From assembly GCA_034508935.3 (NCBI GenBank), contig CM067446.1, positions 56,952,634 to 57,016,633 on the forward strand: a stretch of 64,000 nt of DNA. Direction: 5' to 3'. Under the pieces are notes generated by a model. The model was not told the DNA's origin and ran no database searches. It saw only the letters and a list, made by a program, of their open reading frames with translations. Position numbers and translations under genes: made by a program. Within the stretch, counting starts at the first letter, position 1; each line of letters begins with the position of its first letter. Shown here in pieces: positions 10,335 to 22,200 of this stretch. The DNA comes from Berghia stephanieae (lineage: Eukaryota > Mollusca > Gastropoda > Nudibranchia > Aeolidiidae).

Positions 10335-11080
10335 CAGTCCACTCCAGATAATCGCAACTCGGTTAATAACAACGTTTGGTTAATCGCAACATTTCCCTAG
10401 AAATGGAATTAATTCTATATAAAAGTCACTGGCTAATTGCAGCAAATTTTCTCAAAAAATGGCAAATTCAAGAAATCAATCCAACAAAATATCAAATTTC
10501 ATCATGGAAGAAATCGTGACAGGTTGAAAAATCGGATTTAATGTGCTACAGTAGTGTGTCACCACTTAATAAGAGACAAAAGAGGGCCGGGCTTTGCTGT
10601 TTGGGCCTGTGATGTCATCTTGTGGCCATTAGATAGGAGATGAGGGGACAGGGAATAGTCTTTACAACAGGTAGACAATGACAGTTGTAAATAGAGACTG
10701 AACGATATCCTTTGTTTGGGATTGACAACTGTTCACTGTGACCACGAATTTGGTGAGAGCTTTTTGTCTCAAATCATAACTTAACTCTGACTCCTACAAA
10801 TGATGAGAACAAAAGAGTGTAAATTAATCCAATCTGAATAAGACGTCGACTTGCATCAAAGCTGTTTTTGCTTGACAAAATCTATACAGGACTGCCATAT
10901 GGTTTTTAATTCATTCATATTGCTCGGTTGACTAAGATCAATGTTTACAACAACTGGTTTAAGTTTACCATATATGTGTAAAATGTTGCAAAAGTGGACT
11001 CAACTTCGGTGAATTGCAAATTCGGTTAATCGCAACATTTTCGCTGATCCCAAGGTGTTGCGATTATCCAGAGTGGACTG
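10335..11080 (+). mobile_element. pogo/Tigger-like MITE, copy 1
   Basis: Left end CAGTCCACTCCAGATAATCG and right end CGATTATCCAGAGTGGACTG form ~24-bp near-perfect terminal inverted repeats. TA lies immediately outside each end (10333-10334, 11081-11082), the target duplication of Tc1/mariner-pogo elements. Subterminal GTTAATCGCAAC motifs repeat on both sides. It is 746 bp with no transposase ORF, so non-autonomous. The inverted copy at 51849-52536 shares ends and interior. Confidence 0.88.
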
Positions 11081-11082
11081 TA

Positions 11083-13470
11083 GTAGTAATGATGCTGAGC
11101 AGATCTAAATGATATTATTATTATATATGTCCTTTTTAAAAATAAACTGACACAGATTTGGGCAGATAAAAATCTATTTGTGACTTTTTCGAGTGAACGT
11201 CTTTTGTTGAGAGTACCTCTCTAAACTATTTTTTCTTTCAAATAACTGTAATTTGTGCTAAAAGTTGTACAGGATTAACAAATTTGAAAGATCTAGCTTG
11301 ATTATAAAATAGTTAAAGCCCCTAAAAAATGGGCCCTCGAGCAAATTTGATTTCGACACGTTTTGAAACAAAATTTCAAAACATTGTAAAAAATTCAAAT
11401 ACCCATATTATGAACTGAAAATTTGGCTTTCATATCTCATAGGTATCTTCAATTGAGCCAGATTTGAGGAAAATCAAAAGGGGTGTGGAATGGCCCAGGG
11501 CTCAGAGTAGTATTAATATCAATAATATAATTCTGGGGCAATAACATCACTTCATGGCCCTAACATTACTCCATGGCTGTCAGGGTACATACGTCCCTGG
11601 TACTTGTTGGCAATTGGCATTGGTTACAAATTACTACTTACGACTCACGGCCGCCACGGCTCCGTGGTATCTAGTCGCAGTTGACGATTTGTCAATTGTC
11701 AAGGTCCTTGGCCGATGTGCGCCTATTTGCATGTCTGATAACCCATTTGGGAAGCCTTCCAAAAGCTCCTAGTGCTAAGGGAAACAACTCAACTCAAATA
11801 TTCCCTCAACTAACCCTAAGAAAAAATCAAAACTACTACCTTTAACTAACCTTAATAGGAAAACAAACACCCTATCAACTTTACTAAGACTTATAATAAC
11901 TAACTCTAATAGACAAAAAAAATCCTCCGACCTTGAGCTAACCACCCTAATAATAATGGTGGCGTTTTTATGCACCTCCATTGGAGGTGATGGTAAATTA
12001 ATGAAAATGTTGCTGCTGCATATGTCCATGAGGTTTAAATTGCTTTAGATTGTAGTTGTAGTTTAGCATGCTGCTTAGTGATTACCGATGTACGTTTATA
12101 CAATGATAATAAATTAGAGAATAATAACAATAATTTTAAAAATCAAAAGTAAAAAGAAACATGGCACACAATCTACTGATCTCAAATTACTCAAATAAAC
12201 AAATTATTTTAGAAAATTAAAATCGAAGTTTTTTAAAAACATGATAAAAAGTTTTTGAAAAAGAAATAAACGAACAAAAATGGTGTATTTCTCAATAAAT
12301 TAAACTTAAAAATAAAAATTGTCTTCAATGGGAATCGAACCCAGTACTTTCAAGGTTAGAGTATGACAGCTTGTCCACTGCGCTACGGAGTCACCTGACT
12401 GTTCGTCACATTTAATAAGGTCTTTCTAAAACATTATTTTACCTCCATTTAATGCAACTTCTATTTTCTGGTTTTATATTTCGATTTTTTAAATTATTAT
12501 TATTTTTATATAAAATTTATTAACAAAAACATCCTACAGATGTCACAATAATAACTTTCCCCATGTCCAAATACAGAAACACAATATCGCTGATGAAATT
12601 GGGTGGGATGCGCATGCGTGACGGAGGTGTATAAAAACGATCCGTTAAGATACACCGTCAACAGAGGTGCATTAAAAACACTACGAATAATAATAGAAAG
12701 AAAAAAAACTAGGACTGCTTTGCACTGCACTAACTTTCAATTCAATACTTCAAAAATCAAACTGGCGGCGAGAATCAAAACAATGGTCAAATTAGGAAAT
12801 TTTAAACAAGGTTTGTTCTAGAGCTTTTAAAATGCTTCTATATGATTATGATGATAAATTGAATAAATAAATAAAAATAAAACACATGACAAAAGATCCA
12901 CGGTGAAAATACAAATTGAAAGAAATGCTTGCGCTAACTAGGACCTAGGAGTAGGAGCTTTCGGAATTTCTCTCACCCAATTCATTATGGGCTCATTGTT
13001 GTAATGGAAATCTCAAGAAATAACGCCATATACTGTTCATTACAGTTTCATTTACTCTTTTACAATTACAATGTTCTAGAGAGTGTTAGTGAGTTAGTGT
13101 TAGACGTCTAGACTTAGACTCAACAAACTTAGTAGAGAGGCCCATGCCATAGCCATAGTCATAGGCTAAAGTAGAGGATGTCAGACTTGCATTACATGTC
13201 GTCCTTGGCAATGGACGCTACCATATAGTATATCCTTAACCCTCACGTCATTGTATCCTCTACAACTAAATCTGGATTAGATTACAAACCTTGCAACTTT
13301 GAAAAATGTTACCAAAACATTTGATCTGAAAAAATACAATGTTTTCAAAGAAACAGTATGAGTTTTTTTTTTAGAGTAATGGGTACTAATCAATACTGAT
13401 ATTAGGAATTATCGATACTTGGAACTTTATTTTAGGTAACTGATTGTATGGTAATAGGTACATCAAGGAA
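11083..13470. other. No gene recognised; fragments of small repeats
   Basis: AT-rich. It contains a tRNA-Arg-like pseudogene (12321-12392) and pieces resembling the hairpin MITE at 18358-18480: TTTGCATGTCTGATAACCC near 11727, TATGGGCTCATTGTTGTAAT near 12989 and GATGTCAGACTTGCAT near 13179. Confidence 0.5.
12321..12392 (-). pseudogene. tRNA-Arg(UCU)-like pseudogene or SINE head
   Basis: The minus strand reads GACTCCGTAGCGCAGTGGAC at the 5' side, an ACTCTAAC anticodon loop, and CTGGGTTCGATTCCCA for the T arm. It resembles tRNA-Arg-UCU. The T stem is intact, but the anticodon stem and the acceptor stem carry mismatches, so a functional tRNA is unlikely. Confidence 0.6.
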
Positions 13471-13482
13471 TTTACCCAATGG

Positions 13483-16382
13483 AAAAAAAAATAATTTTTA
13501 TTCTCTGTTGTCTTCTGGCACTTTTCTATTCACTTCATATCTTGTTGTTACCAACATAAGTGCCTGCTCCACTCGCTTTTCTGAATTAAAATTCACCCCA
13601 TACACCGGAGCATACTCAATGTCTCAATCGTTTCTATGTTATATGTTTGTGTTGAGAATATTGGCTATTAAGCTTAACTGCTGGTCAAAATTATTCGCGA
13701 TGGTGGTGTACGAACGAATCGGCGATCTCAAGAAGTGGGTGAGAGAGGGATCTAGTAATGACTTTGAGTTTGAAACGAATATTTTGTGTTCGTGGATAGC
13801 TCACACGGTAGAGCCACGCTCTCACCTGCCAGGCGGAGTTGTCGTACCAATAAGGTCGCAGGTTCAAACCCCACCACCGCCGCGAAAAAAAAAAAAATAA
13901 TTTTTATTCTCTGTTGTCTTCTGGCACTTTTCTATTCACTTCATATCTTGTTGTTACCAACATAAGTGCCTGCTCCACTCGCTTTTCTGAATTAAAATTC
14001 ACCCCATACACCGGAGCATACTCAATGTCTCAATCGTTTCTATGTTATATGTTTGTGTTGAGAATATTGGCTATTAAGCTTAACTGCTGGTCAAAATTAT
14101 TCGCGATGGTGGTGTACGAACGAATCGGCGATCTCAAGAAGTGGGTGAGAGAGGGATCTAGTAATGACTTTGAGTTTGAAACGAATATTTTGTGTTCGTG
14201 GATAGCTCACACGGTAGAGCCACGCTCTCACCTGCCAGGCGGAGTTGTCGTACCAATAAGGTCGCAGGTTCAAACCCCACCACCGCCGCGAAAAAAAAAT
14301 AATTTTTATTCTCTGTTGTCTTCTGGCACTTTTCTATTCACTTCATATCTTGTTGTTACCAACATAAGTGCCTGCTCCACTCGCTTTTCTGAATTAAAAT
14401 TCACCCCATACACCGGAGCATACTCAATGTCTCAATCGTTTCTATGTTATATGTTTGTGTTGAGAATATTGGCTATTAAGCTTAACTGCTGGTCAAAATT
14501 ATTCGCGATGGTGGTGTACGAACGAATCGGCGATCTCAAGAAGTGGGTGAGAGAGGGATCTAGTAATGACTTTGAGTTTGAAACGAATATTTTGTGTTCG
14601 TGGATAGCTCACACGGTAGAGCCACGCTCTCACCTGCCAGGCGGAGTTGTCGTACCAATAAGGTCGCAGGTTCAAACCCCACCACCGCCGCGAAAAAAAA
14701 AATAATTTTTATTCTCTGTTGTCTTCTGGCACTTTTCTATTCACTTCATATCTTGTTGTTACCAACATAAGTGCCTGCTCCACTCGCTTTTCTGAATTAA
14801 AATTCACCCCATACACCGGAGCATACTCAATGTCTCAATCGTTTCTATGTTATATGTTTGTGTTGAGAATATTGGCTATTAAGCTTAACTGCTGGTCAAA
14901 ATTATTCGCGATGGTGGTGTACGAACGAATCGGCGATCTCAAGAAGTGGGTGAGAGAGGGATCTAGTAATGACTTTGAGTTTGAAACGAATATTTTGTGT
15001 TCGTGGATAGCTCACACGGTAGAGCCACGCTCTCACCTGCCAGGCGGAGTTGTCGTACCAATAAGGTCGCAGGTTCAAACCCCACCACCGCCGCGAAAAA
15101 AAAAATAATTTTTATTCTCTGTTGTCTTCTGGCACTTTTCTATTCACTTCATATCTTGTTGTTACCAACATAAGTGCCTGCTCCACTCGCTTTTCTGAAT
15201 TAAAATTCACCCCATACACCGGAGCATACTCAATGTCTCAATCGTTTCTATGTTATATGTTTGTGTTGAGAATATTGGCTATTAAGCTTAACTGCTGGTC
15301 AAAATTATTCGCGATGGTGGTGTACGAACGAATCGGCGATCTCAAGAAGTGGGTGAGAGAGGGATCTAGTAATGACTTTGAGTTTGAAACGAATATTTTG
15401 TGTTCGTGGATAGCTCACACGGTAGAGCCACGCTCTCACCTGCCAGGCGGAGTTGTCGTACCAATAAGGTCGCAGGTTCAAACCCCACCACCGCCGCGAA
15501 AATAAAAAATAATTTTTATTCTCTGTTGTCTTCTGGCACTTTTCTATTCACTTCATATCTTGTTGTTACCAACATAAGTGCCTGCTCCACTCGCTTTTCT
15601 GAATTAAAATTCACCCCATACACCGGAGCATACTCAATGTCTCAATCGTTTCTATGTTATATGTTTGTGTTGAGAATATTGGCTATTAAGCTTAACTGCT
15701 GGTCAAAATTATTCGCGATGGTGGTGTACGAACGAATCGGCGATCTCAAGAAGTGGGTGAGAGAGGGATCTAGTAATGACTTTGAGTTTGAAACGAATAT
15801 TTTGTGTTCGTGGATAGCTCACACGGTAGAGCCACGCTCTCACCTGCCAGGCGGAGTTGTCGTACCAATAAGGTCGCAGGTTCAAACCCCACCACCGCCG
15901 CGGAAAAAAAAAAATAATTTTTATTCTCTGTTGTCTTCTGGCACTTTTCTATTCACTTCATATCTTGTTGTTTACCAACATAAGTGCCTGCTCCACTCGC
16001 TTTTCTGAATTAAAATTCACCCCATACACCGGAGCATACTCAATGTCTCAATCGTTTCTATGTTATATGTTTGTGTTGAGAATATTGGCTATTAAGCTTA
16101 ACTGCTGGTCAAAATTATTCGCGATGGTGGTGTACGAACGAATCGGCGATCTCAAGAAGTGGGTGAGAGAGGGATCTAGTAATGACTTTGAGTTTGAAAC
16201 GAATATTTTGTGTTCGTGGATAGCTCACACGGTAGAGCCACGCTCTCACCTGCCAGGCGGAGTTGTCGTACCAATAAGGTCGCAGGTTCAAACCCCACCA
16301 CCGCCGCGGAAAAAAAAAAAATTTTTTATTCTCTGTTGTCTTCTGGCACTTTTCTATTCACTTCATATCTTGTTGTTACCAA
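13483..16382 (+). repeat. Tandem array of a ~404-bp unit with Pol III boxes (7 full copies and a stub)
   Basis: Unit starts, anchored on TTCTCTGTTGTC, lie at 13501, 13907, 14309, 14712, 15115, 15519, 15924 and 16329, so periods are 402-406 bp. Copies are almost identical and differ mainly in the A-run at the unit boundary (GAAAATAAAAAAT in one). Each unit ends with a tRNA-like segment: A box TAGCTCACACGG (13797 in copy 1), B box GGTTCAAACCC (13861), then ACCGCCGCG and the A-run. The last copy stops after about 60 bp. Long ORFs across it follow from the unit being open in one frame, not from a gene. Confidence 0.95.
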
Positions 16383-16388
16383 TGGAAA

Positions 16389-16849
16389 CCGTACGGTGCT
16401 CTTATTAGCTAGCCAACCAGCGGCCTCGATGAGAAAACCATCCGCCATTTTGACTTGGGCTGGGAATTGCGTTACTATAGTAAACAAGAGCTGGTCGGCC
16501 GTTCATGAAATCAAAGAAAATAACTTCCTGCTCGCTCGTTTAACTCAAAATTATTCAAAACGATGTCTCTAAAATATATAAATGTGACTTCTTAAGGTTT
16601 TCTTCACGGTCAAAACCACACCACATTCTATTAATGATTACGTCCTAGGCAAAAAGGAATATTGACAGGTCGACCTAGAGTTGAACTCGTCAGACGACAA
16701 ATATCAATGCGAAAGTGTAGAGAGAGTCAAGCTCTTGTTTGTCTTGTCCTGTTCTATATAGAGAAAACGATACACAGTATAGCCTCGTGTGTGAGCGGTT
16801 GCGTGTCATAGTCATGTTTTAAAATTGTTTCTGTTGTTTATGTGTGTAG
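16389..16849. other. No feature recognised
   Basis: Unique-looking sequence between the tandem array and a LINE 3' end. Confidence 0.5.
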
Positions 16850-17255
16850 TGGTGACTCCCTCACACTCACTGCAATAGACAAAGAAAGGAATGACACGCA
16901 CCTGGAACACAACAAGCAGGATCCAATCCATGCCATTCAGCGAAGTAGCCAAGTCACTCTATTCCGCCTCCGAACAGGACACAATAGACTAAGAGGACAT
17001 ATGTTTACAAAGCTAGGTATTGGAACAACCCCTTATTGCCCATGTGGAACCGACCATGAAACCACTTTACATGTGCTTATGGATTGCCCATTATACAACG
17101 TGCAACGTTCGAACCACTGGGTCACCCCTACAACACTCAACACAAAGCTCTATGGTGAGGCTGAGGACCTAAAGCGGACCACAGACTTCATAGCAGATAT
17201 CGGACTGCAGCCATAGATGTCCATCAGAGGAACGAAGAAGAAGAAGAAGAAGATA
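16850..17255 (+). mobile_element. 5'-truncated LINE, C-terminal end with (GAA)n tail
   Basis: The reading frame ending at 17216 has VTLFRLRTGHNRLRGHMF and then YCPCGTDHETTLHVLMDCPL, the Cys/His knuckle found after the reverse transcriptase of Jockey/I/R1-type LINEs. The stop is followed within about 25 bases by a GAAGAAGAA tail. Only the last ~120 codons remain; the RT domain is absent. Confidence 0.8.
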
Positions 17256-17455
17256 CCACTCGTAGAAATTTCAATGCCAAAGAGGAATTCCCGCAAACAA
17301 GAAAAGGGAATTGGGATGGTATTTGGCATACATATTGTATAGTATCTAGTTCTAAATAGATAACTGACTAGAATTATATTTTGATATATAAACACGAGGC
17401 CAAATACAATTTCGAAGTTTCCTTATTTCAAATGAAGTAAAGCTCCAAAACCCAA

Positions 17456-17833
17456 TGGTAGTGATTGTGGTACTGGTGGTAGTGAGGATGATGTGGTGTT
17501 GGTGATTGTAGTAGTAGTGGTATTGATGATGATGTGGTGGTGGTGATTGTAGTTGTAGTAGTAGTGATAGTGATGATGATGTGGTGGTGGTTGTTGCTGT
17601 TGTAGTGGTCGTGATGATGATGTGGTGGTGGTGGTTGTAATAGTGGTGGTAGTGATTATGTAGTAGTAGTGGTAGTAATGATGATGGAGTGGTGGTGGTT
17701 GTAGTAGTGATGATGATGTGGTTGTGGTGTAGTGGTAATGATAATGATGTAGTGGTGGTGGTTGTAGTAGTTGTGGTAGTATTGAAGTGGTGATGGTGGT
17801 TGTAGTAGTAGATAGTGACTGAAGATGTGGTGG
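17456..17833. repeat. Degenerate GTG/ATG triplet tract
   Basis: Mixed GTG, GTA, ATG triplets, like 4450-5035. Confidence 0.85.
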
Positions 17834-18357
<524 letters not shown>

Positions 18358-18480
18358 TGCAGGTCTGATATAACCCTTATGGGTTCATTGTTGTAATATT
18401 ATTTTTTAAATGACGCAAGATATTGTCCATTATAACAATGCAAACTGGGCCCATAAGTGGGTTCGGATGTCAGACCTGCA
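18358..18480. mobile_element. Short hairpin MITE
   Basis: Ends TGCAGGTCTGA and TCAGACCTGCA are perfect inverted repeats. The inversion continues imperfectly (AACCC..TATGGG / CCCATAA..GGGTT, CATTGTTGTAAT / ATTATAACAATG) so the whole 123 bp can fold. Partial relatives lie near 11727, 12989, 13179 and 24370. A target duplication was not identified. Confidence 0.65.
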
Positions 18481-19236
18481 GTTTTGTTTAATTAATGTAA
18501 TATAAACATAATTGATTGCTTCCTCGTTTATATAAACCAAAACCTTAAATGATTGGTTTTCGAATCGTCTAAGGTGTCAACAAATTGCTTGTCAACGACT
18601 CGATGAAAACCACCATTGGCTGCCTTTCAATTAGGCTGTGAAACGTCGTTTCGATAACTGCTGGGGGGTGCAATCTCTGCAGCACAAAACTCTCTTCTTG
18701 CACAACTTCTTTGTTAGGTTTAAACAACGAGTAATATCATTGGATTTAGATAAATGACCAATCTTTGGTCTTGTTTTTAAAAATGATATTTGTAAAGGAT
18801 ATAAATAGACCACCATATACGACAATATCTAACGCATTGGCATTGAACCACTTAAGCGAAAAATTGTTGGGTTTTTTTTTAATGAACTAGGTCAAATAGA
18901 ACGGAGTGAGACGGGGGGGGGGGGGGGGGGGAGGGGGGTTGCAGCATTGCAGTACCAGAGGAGCGATCCTTTCTGTCTCTTTAATTATTATTTAAAAGTT
19001 ACATTTTGATTTCTCCTTTCTCAATAAGTATGCATTAGCGTCTGATGGGGAAAAAACCTGTTAGAACCGCGAAATTATCCCATTTTAGGAACCGTTGCAC
19101 TATAGCGACGAATAACTGAATTCTACCCTCAAGATTAGGAGCAGAGGTGCCTAGTTCCGTTGCTCTTTCAACGCCTCTTCACGCCGTCTTCACGCCTCGA
19201 AGTGTTTAGAGTTTTGAGGCCTTGCCATCGTGAATG
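18481..19236. other. No gene recognised
   Basis: AT-rich, with a G-rich homopolymer at 18913-18938. It leads to the target site of the foldback element. Confidence 0.5.
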
Positions 19237-19247
19237 GCTATTTCGCT
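19237..19247 (+). repeat. Left 11-bp target-site duplication of the foldback element
   Basis: GCTATTTCGCT here is repeated directly at 23960-23970, immediately outside the other end of the inverted repeat. Confidence 0.8.
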
Positions 19248-22200
19248 GGGTGTGTCTTTTTTACGAAACCCGCCGAAACCCGCCGAAACCCTGCGAAACC
19301 CGCCGAAACCCGCCGAAACCCGCCGAAACCCGACGAAACCGACGAATCCCGACAAAGTTATGGGAAGTAGGTGGCAGTGGGGAGTGAACCTAGAACTCAG
19401 GGAAGTGTACACCATTGGGGAGTGAACCTGGGACTGGGTTTCGGCGGGTTTCGTAAAAAAGAACCAGTGCTTTTTTACGAAACCCGCCGAAACCCGCCGA
19501 AACCCGGCGAAACCCGACAATATCCAGCAAAGTTATGGGAAGTAGACAACTGTGGGGAGTGAACCCGAGACTCAGGGAAGTGTACACCAGTCGGGAGTGA
19601 ACCTGAGACTAAGGTTATCGGCCGGTTTCGGCGGGTTTCGTAAAAAAGAATTAGTGCTTTATTACGAAACCCGCCGAAACCCGACAATATCCGGCAAAGT
19701 TATGGGAGTTTGGCAACAGTGGGGGGTGATCCTGGGAGTCAGTGAATTGCACACCAGTGGGGAGTTAACCTTGGACTGTGTAAAAAGGATATCAGTGGGA
19801 AATAAACCTGGGACTAAAGGGAGATGGATACCATTGAAAGTTGAAGCCGGATATGGGAGTTGAGTACCAGAGGAGAATGAACCTGACACTATAGAAGGTG
19901 GGCGCCAGTGGGGAGTGAACCTGGGACTCAGGGAATTGCACACCAGTGGGGAGTTAACCTGGGACTGTGTAAAAATGATATCAGTGGGAAATAAACCTGG
20001 GACTAAAGGGAGATGGATACCATTGAAAGTTGAAGCCGGATGTGGGAGTTGAGTACCAGAGGAGAATGAACCTGACACTATAGGAGATGGGCGCCAGTGT
20101 GGAGTGAACCTGGGACTATGTAAACAGGATATCAGTGGGAAATAAACCTGGGACTAAAGGGAGATGGATACCATTGAAAGTTGAAGCCGGATATGAGAGC
20201 TTGGTACCAGAGGAGAATGAACATGATACTATAGGGGGTGGGCGCCAGTGGGGAGTGAGCCTGGGACTATGTAAACAGGATATCAGTGGGAAATAAACCT
20301 GGGACTAAAGGGAGATGGATACCATTGAAAGTTGAAGCCGGATATGGGAGTTGAGTACAAGAGGAGAATGAACCTGACACTATAGAAGTTGGGCGCCAGT
20401 GAGGAGTGAACCTGGGATTCAGGGAATTGCACACCAGTGGGGATTTAACCTGGGAATATGTAAAAAGGATATCAGTGGGAAATAAACCTGGGACTAAAGG
20501 GAGATGGATACCATTAAAATTTGAAGCCGGGTATGAGAGTTTGGTACCAGAGGAGAATGAACCTGACACTATAGGAGGTGTGCGCCAGTGGGGAGTGAAC
20601 CTGGGACTATGTAAACAGGATATCAGTGGGAAATAAACCTGGGACTAAAGGGAGATGGATACCATTGAAAGTTGAAGCCGGATATGAGAGCTTGGTACCA
20701 GAGGAGAATGAACATGACACTATAGGGGGTGGGCGCCAGTGGGGAGTGAACCTGGGACGATGTAAAATGGAGATCAGTAGGAAATAAATCTGGGACTAAA
20801 GGGAGATGGATACCATTGGGAGTTGAAGCCGCATTTGGGAGTTGGGTACCAGAGGAGAGAGAAACCTGACACTATAGGAGGTGGTCGCCAGTGGGGAGTG
20901 AACCTGGGACTATGTAAACAGGATATCAGTGGGAAATAAACCTGGGACTAAAGGGAGACGGATACCATTGAAAGTTGAAGCCGGATATGAGAGCTTGGTA
21001 CCAGAGAAGAATGAACCTGACACTATAGGGGGTGGGCGCCAGTGGGGAGTGAACCTGGGACTATGTAAACAGGATATCAGTGGGAAATGAACCTGGGACT
21101 AAAGGGAGATGGATACCATTGAAAGTTGAAGCTGGTTAGGAAAGTTTGGTACCAGAGGAGAATGAACCTGACACTATAGAAGGTGGGCGCCAGTGGGGAG
21201 TGAACCTGGACTATGTAAACAGGATATCAGTGGGAAATAAACCTGGGACTAAAGGGAGATGGATACCATTGAAAGTTGAAGCCGGATATGAGAGCTTGGT
21301 ACCAGAGGAGAATGAACATGACACTATAGGGGGTGGGCGCCAGTGGGGAGTGAACCTGGGACTATGTAAAATGGAGATCAGTAGGAAATAAATCTGGGAC
21401 TAAAGGGAGATGGATACCATTGGGAGTTGAAGCCGGATTTGGGAGTTGGGTACCAGAGGAGAGAGAAACCTGACACTATAGGAGGTGGGCGCCAGCGGGG
21501 AGTGAACCTGGGACTTTGTAAACAGGATATCAGTGGGAAATAAACCTGGGACTAAAGGGAGACGGATACCATTGAAAGTTGAAGCCGGATATGAGAGCTT
21601 GGTACCAGAGAAGAATGAACCTGACACTATAGGGGGTGGGCGCCAGTGGGAGTGAACCTGGGACTATGTAAACAGGATATCAGTGGGAAATGAACCTGGG
21701 ACTAAAGGAAGATGGATACCATTGAAAGTTGAAGCTGGATATGAAAGTTTGGTACCAGAGGAGAATGAACCTGACACTATAGAAGGTGGGCGCCAGTGGG
21801 GAGTGAACCTGGGACTATGTAAACAGGATATCAGTGGGAAATAAACCTGGGACTAAAGGGAGATGGATACCATTGAAAGTTGAAGCCGGATATGAAAGTT
21901 TGGTACCAGAGGAGAATGAACCTGACACTATAGGAGGTGGGCGCATGTGGGGAGTGAACCTGAGAGTCAGGGAATTGCACACCAGTGGGGAGTTAACCTG
22001 TGAATATCTAAAAAAGGATATCAGTGGGAAATAAATCCGGCTTCAACTCCCAATGGTATCCATCCCCTTTAGACCCAGATTTATTTCCTACTGATATCCT
22101 TTATACATATTCCCAGGTTAACTCCCCACTGGTGTGCAATTCCCTGAGTCCCTGGTTCACTCTCCACTGGCGCCCACCTCCTATTGTGTCAGGTTCATTC

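Noticed and set aside
12603-12821. Possible first exon with ATG at 12783
   Set aside because: The short ORF ends near a GTTTGT donor-like site, but there is no family signature and no partner exon.
13483-16382. CRISPR-like array
   Set aside because: Units are 404 bp and contiguous, with no spacers, in a spliced eukaryotic genome.
13448-16572. Series of long ORFs (up to 263 codons) across the 404-bp array
   Set aside because: They repeat the same translated unit and depend on A-run length at the boundaries; the unit is a Pol III-box repeat, not a protein gene.
19250-19350. Telomere-like repeat (CGAAACCCGC)
   Set aside because: The 10-bp unit is not an animal telomere repeat and occurs only within the ends of the foldback arms.
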